A stretch of 64,000 bases of DNA, from assembly GCF_020882245.1 (NCBI RefSeq), contig NC_083597.1, positions 58,134,152-58,198,151 of the forward strand. Direction: 5' to 3'. Made by a program: the position numbers and the translations under genes. Origin of the DNA: Rhopalosiphum padi (Eukaryota > Arthropoda > Insecta > Hemiptera > Aphididae). This document shows positions 1 to 11,813 of this stretch, piece after piece. The number at the start of each line of letters is the position of its first letter. Positions within the stretch are counted from its first letter, which is position 1. The notes below the pieces were generated by a model, which did not search any database, was not told the DNA's origin, and was given only the letters and a program-made list of their open reading frames with translations.

Positions 1-2493
1 TTACGTTCATCTTATATATCACAGAAACTCAGAGTTTAAATTATAAAAGTCAGTTTTCCAATTTCATAAATGCCATAGTGAAGACCCCTATTTTGTATCC
101 CATCCCTTGAGAAACATTTATCATCGTTTTTCCTCTTTTTTGAAATGACATTACTGAAAACGTTTATGATTTCAAAAGTTCTTGTTTTTATTTATTTGAA
201 ACATCATTAAATAACAATACATTTATATATTATAATGTACTAATAATTATTATTATTAATAATTATAAATAGGTACATATTAAAATGTATTAATATATAA
301 TGTACATTTATTAAATAATTAAATTTTTAGATTAAGTATTGGAAAAATGTGAGGTCTAGCCTAATAATATGAAAAACATGTATAGGTATAATTTATTTAG
401 TATGCATTTTTCATAGTTTTTTTTTTTAAACTAAATCAAAATAATATTTTGTTAATGTATACTATTAATAACTTGAATTTAATAAATATTATCAACTATC
501 TAACCTTAATTTCACACAACATTGTTATCAATCAATGATGTGTCATTTTTTAATGTTAGTATTTATAGTGAAAATATTAAATGATAAAATATAATACAAA
601 TATAATTGATACACTAATAATTTTAGCTATAGTTATATAGCACCTATAGATATGCACGACATAACACCGATTAATACCAATATTGAAAAAGGTAAATATA
701 TGTTAACGTTAAATATCATTCCTTTTTTTAGTACTTATATTATAGTTAGAAAAACCGTAAGATCAATCATATCACTTGCAATCAACTAAATTTATGAAGT
801 CTAACTATTATTATTATACGTATTGTAATCATTAGAAAATTAGAAATATTTCAAAACATATCATTAAAAATAGAAACATAAGTTTATTGAACTATTCAAT
901 CGGATCATCTATAAGTTCGGTTCATTTTATAAAAGTCAATGTTAAATTATATAATAAAAACAATTAATAATATTACAAGATAATAAGGAGAGAAGTAGAT
1001 AATCACTCTGTTTTACAGTAGGTGCGGAGCATAACTAGTAATTGGGTAAATTACTATAGTGTATATATGCGTTAAATTTGAATTTAATAATAAATCATTG
1101 CATACGAAATATGATTCTGGGCGAAGACAACAGTCTGTCAGTCCAGTCTAATATTAAATACTAAGTATATATTAAGGTGTATTTGTATTGTTATTATACA
1201 ATAATTTATTTTAATATTAGTAATATGACAAGATTAATTTTGCCAAATACATTGCATTTAAATTATTATTAATATTTAGTTATTAAAATAGTATATATTA
1301 ATTATATCATTTAACTATTATTGTTATTCATTTTTGATACATGTTAATAAGTGGCTCAAAAATATTCAAAATATTTTTAAATTATATAATGATTAGAAAA
1401 GGCTACCAAAAACATTTTATGCAAATTTCTTATCAAGTATAGTAAAGCTTTTTTTAATTATAAAAAAATAAGAAAGTGGATTTTATTAAAAACTGGTTTT
1501 GAGTAAAAATTCCAGTTTATCCTATTTTAATTTTTTTAATTTTTTTAATTTTTTTGAGTTATTAACGAAAATATTGAAAAAAGTTTACTTCTGAATCCCT
1601 AGGTAATATTTAGATTCACTTTAATGCCAGAAATGATATCAAAGTTGAAAATTTAAGCATTTACACTTTTCAAAAGGTGTTGGCAGGTATAAATAAAAAA
1701 TAATTTTAAAATCAATCATTCATCGCTCCACTAGGAATATAAATGAATATAGTTATAACTAGTTTATATTATAATGTATTATATGTTTCACATTGATGTA
1801 ATAAATAATTCATAAGTTATAAATAATAAATCATGTAATACAATTTAAAATAAGTATATATTATTATAATTATTTAATTTTTAATTCAATTTTTATAATA
1901 CATTATTACTAAAAAAAAAAAATAAAATAAAAAAAATCATTTAAATTAAATAAAATATTTTTAGATTTTAATAACTTTATCAATTTAAAATATCAAATAA
2001 TAATGTTATAAATACATTAAATTTAGTATTTATGTAATCTACCTACATAATTATTATTTATTGCAGTGATGTTGTGTAGAATCAGTGAATGCAGAGTAAA
2101 GAGTTAATAAATGTATAAGTTAATTTTGGTGACCATTACTTATAGTAATACAATATGTGCTTGATTAATTTATTATAGCCAAAGCCTACACAAAACAAAA
2201 GGTATAAAGCTGCACCACTGAGTTTTCAAATGTAACAATATTTAGTCTAAATTGTTGTAATAAGTAAACAAGTAGGTATAACCGGCTTAGTTTCTATTCT
2301 CTACAACTACCTCAGGTTATAATATTGAAAATCTCACTCTCGTAAGGCCATGCCAAAACCACGATTGGTCATCAAGAGTATATTAACTAAGTGAAAGTGT
2401 CTAATATGATTTTTAACATTGAAAAAAAATTATAGACTTCTATTTTAGATAAATTTTTTCAAAATAAAATTTGTTTAAAAAAAACGTACTCAC
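1..2493. other. AT-rich non-coding stretch, possible intron
   Basis: I see no coding exon here on either strand. The stretch is strongly AT-rich, with homopolymer A and T runs. If the minus-strand exon candidate at 2494-2544 is real, this would be its first intron, but I found no convincing downstream exon. Confidence 0.5.
1525..1555. repeat. short A/T tandem repeat, 9-bp unit
   Basis: Three near-identical copies of a unit of about seven T followed by two A lie head to tail. This is simple low-complexity DNA. Confidence 0.6.
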
Positions 2494-2544
2494 CGTATTC
2501 AGTCTAGACGGGTGCAAAGGACTCGGCGTTCGTGTAAGAATCAT
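2494..2544 (-). CDS. candidate first coding exon of an unknown leftward gene
   Basis: On the minus strand an ATG at 2544-2542, in a good insect start context (ACTAAAATG), opens 17 codons starting MILTRTPSPLHP. They end exactly before a strong splice donor, GTGAGT, at 2493-2488. The exon is clearly richer in G and C than its surroundings, and GC-richer DNA that could be promoter lies behind it. The peptide is too short to identify. It would end in phase 0, and the next exon would be further left or outside the window. It could instead be an untranslated exon with a chance ATG. Confidence 0.3.
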
Positions 2545-2960
2545 TTTAGTCCAAAAATCACACTATACGTGTGCACTTGTATCAAAATAAAATAAAACAC
2601 ACCACTGTTATACTGTAAACCAGATCGGTATTAATATTTCTAATGGTATACGAATGATACGGTTTATTTATCATTTATCTTGAACATCCGCGACCAAAAT
2701 GTATCAGTCACTAAAATACGACTGACCGGTTAGTGGTTACAGTGTAAGATGTATACATACTCAACAGTCCACCGAATCCATTAATACGTAATATGTCTCT
2801 AGTGTAATAGTATTATACGACGAGTTATCCCACTTCTTCACGTCGGTGTATTATTACCACTACTGCGCCGCCTCTCACCAAGTTCCGTTTAAAACTAACA
2901 GTTTCATTGACGTAAAGGTAAATTTAAAAATGTTAACCGAACGTCATTACTTTTTCCCTT
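2545..2960 (-). promoter_or_regulatory. possible promoter and 5' untranslated region
   Basis: This is a GC-richer block directly upstream, in minus-strand sense, of the exon candidate at 2494-2544. It contains initiator-like TCAGTC (minus strand, near 2730) and a GC-rich patch near 2860-2885. ATG triplets inside it would be upstream ORFs if transcription began at the far end. Assignment rests only on position and composition. Confidence 0.22.
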
Positions 2961-5900
2961 TATTCAAGTCTTGGTATTTATTTCTACTGTATTATGTTAT
3001 AACTTAATAACCAACACATAATATTTAGAAAACATACGTTGTTGATGTGTTTCTATAAAATATATTTATATAATATAATGTACCTATATGTATTTTTAGT
3101 AGGACGTATTACTTGAATTTATTTACAAATATCATAATAAGATAAAAATAAAGTATTATTTGAGTTAATTGTTTTGAGAGGCTTTATTTTTTATTTAAAT
3201 TCAACTACTAACGGGATGACTAAATAGATAAAAATTTACGACAACGCGTAAAGAAAAGTAAAATGTAGTAATAATTAAGAAACTTAAACTGTAAAAATGC
3301 TTTGGTTTTCAACTTTAAGGGTTATTTTTGGTAGGAAATCTGATTTAGTTGGTACTTTAAAACAAAATTAAAAATTATCGATTTTTTTTTCTCAAATTAG
3401 TCTTAAAAATAGAAATTTTTACGCAAACCCAATTTTTGACAAAATTGTTTTTTTTTTTGTAACTCGAAAACGAATATCTTTAGATACTTAAAGATTTTCC
3501 TGAAACATTTATACAAGCATTTTCTATAAATGCAATGCTTTATCATTGAATTAAAAATTAACAGATACATTACTGTCTTTGCTCAATGACGAGGTACACT
3601 CGACACTTACTGTTGTAACAGTAGAGCTGCAATAGCCTATAATAGTCTCCCACTTTTTGGTCTTAAATAATAGTTGACTATTCAACCATGCATGCAATTG
3701 TACAAAAACATAACTACTAATTTATTACACACCATATATAGATATTCATTTGAGGTAAATATTATTGGTTTTGTGCACTTATATCAATTACACCAAAAAC
3801 CACAGGTAAAAAAATATAATATTATGAGATTCAAAAAGGTTACATATACATTAATATTGCGCCGAACGATATAGAGGTACGTGGTAACGTATACATCGAT
3901 TGCGCCATCACACAGTGTACGCTTATGATGTATACGCGATACAATTAGAAATGATCAAAATTAAATATTCATCAACGAATACCAGAAAAGATAGTAATAC
4001 TATTTAAAAATTAAACGAATTACATTTTTTTAATGGTCAGTATAAAGCACAAAATATGCGTAACAACAGTATTTTAGTATATTTGCAATATGCATTGTTG
4101 TTTTTTCGTTTATACAATATAAATCGTCTATAAAATAAATTATCGAAAAAAAATGTTTACATTTTTCTTATATCTTATACTCTTATAGAATAAAATAAAA
4201 GAATCATTAATACTTTCGACATATTTTGTACTGGCAAACAATTAAAATATACTCATTCTGCTTCTATTATTGATTCTAATTGAATTTCAGTTGATAAATT
4301 AAATTTAAAAAAAAAATGGTATCTATGTCTAATATTTTATTATACAACAATATATTAATACCTAAATGAATAATAAATATTTTCAATTTGTTTGATTCTA
4401 CATTAAGACTCGTTCGTGTTTTCATAATGATGCAATATTATGGTGCAATTATTATTTTATTGATAAATTTAATTTGTAATAAATGTATAGGTATAAAAAA
4501 TATAGAATTAAAGTAGTCTTAAAATTAATTTTATAACAAAATCAGGTACAGGCTGATTTTCAAATTGTGCTTATTACTTTTTTAATTTTTTATTCAATAA
4601 TATAGTTGTTTAACATATTATAATATTTATTGTGTTATTGAAGGAGTATACTGTTGAGATACGAACTTCTGGTTTTCAATTAATGAAAACCTCCCTTTAA
4701 TATTGTAAATTATTTAGCAAATCATTTTTTTGAAAATATTTATGAATCAAAATAGTTATTAGTAATTACTATTAAGCTATCAATATTAATAATGTGCAAA
4801 ATTGGTCTGGGTATAAAAAGTATTAGAATCAATATTATATCTATTTTATATTTTTGAAAGACCATTTTTAATGACTACCTATTATCCTTAATATAAAAAT
4901 TTTAATTTTAATAATAAAAATAAATAAAAACTTCTCATTTAACATACATCAACATTTTCAATAAAAATATCAACAAAACCATTTATAATATTAAAAGGGG
5001 TGTTCATTTGAAAAAGGTTTACATACACTCCTTATGTAGCACAAAAACTTCAATAATTTAATTATATGATTTTTAAGTATATTTAAAAATTTAAAAATCA
5101 GAATTTAAATAAATAATTATCAGGAAAAAACGGATGTTATCACGTTTGGTGAGGTACTCTGTTTATCTAAAATCCTACACAAATGGACATTGACAAATTT
5201 AATTTACTTATGTATACTTTAATAAGATAATCGTATATCTTTTAAAGATACAAAACGCTTAAGTAAAAGTTCACAAACATAATAATGTGATTTATGATGT
5301 GCATTGCACATATTAGTAATATAAAGAAAACAACACTTGTTACAGGTATATAATATATATAGGTTTAAACATATGAATTGTTAGGTATTTATACATTTAT
5401 TATTCAATTTGTACTGATAAAATAAATATCTAAACGTATTAAAATTAAAATGGACAGCTTAAAAATAATATTATACAACTCATCTTAAACTTTAGGTAAT
5501 AATAATGTAACATATAACATGGTATTATAATAATAGATCATTATCAACATCAGACAAAATATCAGTACGATAATAATACAATTTTCGTGTATCATCATCA
5601 AACATTGCGTCGTCACATTCATAATTCATTCAAAATAAACATTTTAAAACAAAGTAACATTATTATGGTAAGCACTAAGCACACTTCAATAAAGTGGTTA
5701 ATAACCAACCAAAATTGAATATCTCATTCACTTAAGTCTGAAATAACATTTTAAAAATAAAAATAAAGCGATCACTTTTCCGATGACGAGACGTCGCACT
5801 TCTAATGCTGTATCGTTTCAAAAGAGCTGGACTTGGATTATCTGAACATTATACGATTATGTATAAATAATAATTTTAGTTTTTATGTATGTGACGTAGC

Positions 5901-6318
5901 AAAATGTTTATTATTTTATTATTATTGATATTATGCACTTTATCGAGAACAATCACAATAATAATATAGATATTTAAATATTACAATGTTTCAATAAATA
6001 TAGCAATAATATAATAACGGTTCATAATTAATATTGTACAATGGACAATTATACATATATCTACTATGGATTAACCTAAGCTGTACAAATCATCACACGG
6101 TTTGGTAACATTGAATTTTACTTTTTGTCATTCGCCGTAATAATTTTATTATTATTTCGCTGTATATTGTGCAGAGCATCCGTAAACGAATTACTATAAT
6201 ACATAATAGTATATATACCTAATATATTATATACATATTACATATATTGTACAGAGCGATCTATTTAACGATGTTTACGCCAATTTCTCAAGTCAATATT
6301 TGTGAGTAAAAATATATT
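2961..6318. other. AT-rich intergenic DNA
   Basis: I see no gene in this stretch. It lies between the candidate start at 2544 and the 3' end of the TGF-beta-family gene. It holds A/T runs and short ATT repeats only. Confidence 0.55.
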
Positions 6319-6324
6319 TTTATT
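6319..6324 (-). terminator. candidate polyadenylation signal for the TGF-beta-family gene
   Basis: AATAAA on the minus strand lies about 475 bases past the stop codon at 6800-6798. It is the first canonical hexamer I found downstream of that stop. In DNA this AT-rich the hexamer is common; a second copy is at 6145-6150. Confidence 0.3.
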
Positions 6325-6797
6325 TAGATAAAAGCAGTATATTTTATAACACTTAATTTTTACAAAAAAAAACCTTGTTCCTTTCTTTAACTGAGATTTT
6401 TTTTTTTTTTTTGATTTTTATATATTATTGTATACGCGTTTAAAAAAAACTTTAAACTACACACTTATGAATTTATAATAAATAATTTTTTTTTCGAAAT
6501 CACAAAATTCAACTAGGAAAAAATAATGAACGCAGGCCTGCCACAGTAGATAATATAATAACTGTTCACCGCCGTACTATAATGATACATAGGTACACGG
6601 TGTACGATATGTGGAATATCTGACACGGTCACATAATTATAGTTAAATCCGAGTGTGTCGGACCGTCGACAAGTTATGCCTAGCAGGACAATAAATTAAA
6701 ATTAGATAGTATACAGAAGTACATCGTGCCGTGAAACATTGTTGCCGCGGTGTCGCGTAACGTCACCACCGACGTGCATGCCATAACCGCGGTAGCA

Positions 6798-7154
6798 TCA
6801 CTTGCAAGAGCACGTGATCACCCTCATGTCGGGGTAGCTTTTGAGCAGCACGTGGTTGGACCTGTCCATGTACAGCAACGTGAGCGGGGCAAGCGTGTCG
6901 GGCACGCACGACGGCTCCGGCAGGTCCCATAACCGGCCGAACGATCTGGCCAGGCTCTGCACGGTCGCGTGGTTGGTGGGCTTGGATCCCTTGCCCAGCG
7001 GGAACAGGCAACCGCCCGCACAGTAGTTGGTCTCGAACCCCTTCGGGTAGATCACCCAGTCTTCCCAGCCGATGTCCGCGAAGTTGAGCACCAGCTTCTC
7101 CATCCGACACTGGTCCACGCCGGTAAACGTGATCGTGTCACCCGTGTCCACGGC
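6798..7154 (-). CDS. exon 3 of the TGF-beta-family ligand (cystine-knot domain)
   Basis: The acceptor is GTGCAG at 7160-7155 and the stop codon is at 6800-6798. The exon encodes residues 237-354, the complete growth-factor domain. From the first cysteine (252) to the end is 103 residues, against 101 in human BMP2. Motifs in order are CRMEKLVLNFADIGWEDW, NYCAGGC, TNHATVQSL, PSCVP and the terminal CSCK. The extra two residues lie before PSCVP. There is no N-glycosylation sequon in the domain. Open frames on the opposite strand across this exon are shadows. Confidence 0.95.
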   Translation of the reverse strand, partial: AVDTGDTITFTGVDQCRMEKLVLNFADIGWEDWVIYPKGFETNYCAGGCLFPLGKGSKPTNHATVQSLARSFGRLWDLPEPSCVPDTLAPLTLLYMDRSNHVLLKSYPDMRVITCSCK

Positions 7155-10100
7155 CTGCACAACACACACACAATATTACACAACGGTATACTGATAGGCA
7201 CGTCTGATAAGTGTATTACAATAAACATGTATATATCTCGTATAGGTTAGAATAGCGTTTTATATATATATATATTTTTTTACGTATGTTGAGTATTCGA
7301 TATATCGATAGCACAATATACGTACTAAGAAAATAATAAAACCACCAAAGAAGGTTAAACACCGCCTAACTTAACGCATGCACTGTTGTTTGTCTACGTT
7401 ACATATTACAGGGGTAGATTAGACACTGTTCATATCTAAGTTTTGGGGCTGTTACATATTAATTATTATCAATGGTATACTTATTATCTAATAATATAAT
7501 ATCAAACAAAATAATCGTTTTCACGTGACGTGTATAATAAAATAATATTAACTGCATTGTCATTAATGCACTTATTGATTGTAATTTTTATTATTTTTTT
7601 TTTTTTTAGTACGAGTAAAATATGTACTTGTATAGATTGTCAAATACATACAGAATAGAATCGCAATACCATAAAAAATATTGAATCTGAAATCAAACTA
7701 TTTTGCGGTTGTAACTACCTACATATTGTGCATCACTCGTTACAAATGTAGATACAACTAAGTGAATTTATGTTCAGCTGAATTCATTTTGTGTCATTGG
7801 TTTTAATTTAATTGTGAATTGACCTATATCAATTTACTTAAATGTAAGAACATTATATTTAATTTTAGTTTATGATTTATTGTATTTGTATTTACATTTT
7901 TAAGTTAGTTAACAATGATAATTTTAAAGCTGTACCTATTGTTTTACACAGTTATAACCTGTTTTTAATATTGAAAATTAATAAAAGCGATAATGGTATT
8001 TATAACATTTTTACTTATTTAAATTTGATATTTGACCAATTCAAACACACTATAATATTGAACGCAATGTTGCTACATCTGTGAGACAACGTGAAGATAA
8101 TATTAATAACATTATTCAGACCTTTTTATTGCTTTTTACTTTTAAATATACTTAATCGGTATGTTTATCATTTTATTTTTTAGTTATTATTAGGTTATGC
8201 ATTTTCAGCGTAAAAACTCAAAACATTAGCTCTAAACTAACCAAAAAAAAAATTGTTAATAAGACAATATCTTACATACTGTCTATAAAATAGCATAAAT
8301 TAATGTAATAAAACTGATTTTTAAATCTTCTTCATCACAATATCAATATTCCTTCTAGGCCAGGAAATTTCCAATTCATATCTATCTATGCATCATTAAT
8401 ATGGATAACTATTGCAGCGTCCGCATCAAAATCATCAATAATGGTGCTATATATTATATCTCCGTGAATTTAACTTAAATTTAATTAAATCGTGGATTTT
8501 TTATAAAATGTCATGAGACGGCTAAAGATATTTTGAGAACAAATACTAATTTAACTTCTATACAACATACCTACGCAAATTAGCACAAAAACCAATTATT
8601 CTCTAAATATAACTTCAGAATTTACTGAACCAGAACATTTTGATGAGTTTTAATCAATTGATACTAATTAGACTGAATGATAAATGTGATACATTTCTAT
8701 GTTTAGTTTAAAAAACTCAATTTATCAGGAAAAACACTAAGACTGTTTTGGTGCATAACAAATCTTCGAGTAGTACGAATTGTATTTTTGATTAAAAATT
8801 ATTACTTCAACTTGTTCTTATTTAGCTAAAATAACTAAGCTTAACATTTAATTAGCTACAAGTAAGTATATAGTAAGTATATATCCAAATAATTAAATAT
8901 TATATTCTATTAAAATATAAATTGTTTAATTACATGCATCACAAAATACATTGAAAATATTTGTATTCAAATTATTTTAGAGCGTTACAATTCCAACTTA
9001 ATATTTCTTTAAAGTTAAAAAAAAATCTTTCATATTTCATATATATCTAAACTTCAAAATATATACCACAAAAATTGATAAAAAAATTCATCAACTTTTA
9101 ATACTTTAAATTATGTTTTTTATTAGCTTTTTAATCGCTTTTTAATAGGTTTTTTTCTGTGCTTGAGTGACTGAAATGTGTTTTGTTTATGCATATTATA
9201 CTTTCTATAATTACTTACAAAAACTGATTAAATATTATTAGAATTTATAAATAAATTGACTAATTGAAATTTTGTATTATTAAAACGTATTATACATTAC
9301 TGAATAAACAGTAGATATCTATATTTTTTATTATATATGAAAGCTATCGGCTTTACAATTATTAATTATAGAAAAATGTTATACTAAAAGTCACTTAAGA
9401 TTTTCATAATGAAACATATAGATTAAAATCAAAATATATTTTGTACTTTAGATTTTAGAAAACCATAAAAAAAATGTAAAAAATATAAAATACTACAAAA
9501 TTATTAGGTACTATAACATTAAAAAAAATTATTAGCTTGTTTTTTTTCTATTATTATTATTCATATGATACAATTTGAAATTTTAACAATCACTAATACT
9601 ATAATAAAATAAAATGTATTAAATAGCTTTAATTAATGGTTTATACTATATTTAAAAAACATTAGAAAAATATAATATCGTTTATATACCAAATGGCAAA
9701 TATATCTTATACTTATATTTATAAAATATTAGGTAGGTTTACTATAGTTTGCTATAATAGTTAATAGGCATAGTAGAAAATCAGAAAAATAATTTATTCA
9801 TAATTGTGTATATTTTTATTTAAGTGTAAATATTCCATAAAATTACCTGTAATTTATTGGATCGTGAATTTTTTTGCTTCTTCTTCTTTCGTTTTGGTTC
9901 ATCCGTGAAACTTTTTCGCTTAATGTCAATTTCATTATCAGCGACTGACCTTTTACGTCTTTTAACTGAAGTTTCAAACAGTAAGTTTGCCAATTCGTTT
10001 CCTTTTGCATATTTACCACTAGTGGTTATCGAATATAACACGAGTCCAATTGACAATTTTACCGCACCTTCCATTTGGACGACTAACTGGTCGAAGTCGT

Positions 10101-11778
10101 TTAATGTTTGGGAACCCAGAGTGTTGACCAAATTTAAAGTACCGTGTATAGTTCCTGACCCTAAATACGTTTTAGATACGGTTTGTTTAGGCAAAGCGAA
10201 AAATGATACATTTATGGCTTTGCTAAATTGATGATTTGTGTTAGGTTCAAGCTGAAGGACTGCTTTTTGGACTATTTCAGAGGGTTCAAGTGTACTCAGG
10301 TCATAAACAAACTGACTATACGAGCCCAGTGATTCTGAAAAAATAAAATACAAGCATATTAACATAATGAAACAAAACTACCTACTTAGGGAGTTTTAAA
10401 AAAAATGTTTTAAAAGAGATGTCATTAAGATTTTAACAAAGTGACTAATGGAGACTATTTCCATTAGTGTAATTGTAATAGGCACTATAATATATTTATA
10501 TTACTAAATTCTTTATGCATTGATATTGTATCATTATAAAAACGGATAATATTGTTCAATTCTAATTATTGGTGATAAAATGTCAATGTAGTTAGATTGT
10601 AATTTAGATATTTAGTTCTTTAAAAATTCTTTTATATTTCAATTTCATTTAATGTTCGTAAATTAGTAATAATATTAATATATTTCCATAAGTAATTTTA
10701 CAGTTTATCTTTATTAATGAATCTTTATATATAAATACGATAATTATTTTGTAGTAATACAAAAAACTTTTTCGAAAGCAAGAAAAACTATTAGCCTATA
10801 TTGTATATATTTATTATTTTATTAACTATTAATTTTTAATTTAAATATAAGAGAGGTTTTTAAATTTTCAACCTTTTTAGGTAGCGGGCTGCCACTTATT
10901 ATTTTTTTTCTTTAATTTTGCGAGCTATATTAGTAATATAAATATATTGTACTACTAAATTATTAAAATGTCTTATAAATACACGATTTGCTCATAATGT
11001 ATTCATGGACCTCAAATAAATACGAAGCGAGTTGAAGACAATATACAATTGTTTATTATTTATAGATCTGTCAATTTACTTTTAAAATATTATGAAATAA
11101 AATAGTTCAAAATATTTAACAAATAATTTTCGGTAAAAATAATGAAAGATGACTATCAACACGTAATCGTGGTACTGGTCATGTACAAAACAGCATATCG
11201 ATAGGATTTATTAAACAGTGATTCGTGAAGATTAATATCGTTATTATGTATTTATTTTATTCAAGGATTTCCCCAGTGGCAGGTCTATTAAACACATATT
11301 TTGGATTGATTTTGATCAAACGAAGTATTTTTCGACAACCCGTAATCACGTTTCACGACCATAATAAACCAGGGTGTTTAATATGGTTATTGCGAACACG
11401 CGAATCTGTCAGTGCTGTCGTTACCTCCTCCCGCGCATCATCATCATTCCGCCGACCGCGGGGTAGACATATTTATAATACACGCATGTACTGCACACGC
11501 ACGTACTTTATATAACGTTGATAATCCGTTTATCTTGTACTTGTATCGTGGAAGTCGCAGATAACGACCCTTTAAATCCGATTTGTCGGGGCCAGACTGA
11601 CAGGGCGAAATCCCGACCAAAATCCAGTTTTAGAAAAAAATATATCGAATGTGCAGTCTCCCGAATTCCTCGTGTGTTCTCCCGTGTACCTATATAATAA
11701 TCGTGTAGGTATGCGCTGGCTGGGGGGTGGTGTATAGATTGGAAGAGGAGTTACAAAGGATTAAAATCGTGTGTCGCC

Positions 11779-11813
<35 letters not shown>

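Noticed and set aside
2294..2314. Minus-strand TGAGGTAGTTGTAGAG, with a let-7-type seed
   Set aside because: Differs from let-7 after the seed, and no complementary arm for a hairpin lies within the next 80 bases. A box C/D snoRNA reading of the adjacent sequence (TTGATGA...CTGA) also lacks a good terminal stem.
6750..7250. Several overlapping open frames on both strands
   Set aside because: They are shadows of the GC-rich cystine-knot exon; only the minus frame with the conserved cysteines has family motifs.
9857..10231. 124-codon plus-strand frame
   Set aside because: It is antisense to the prodomain exon, whose minus frame has proper splice sites, phase and a furin site.
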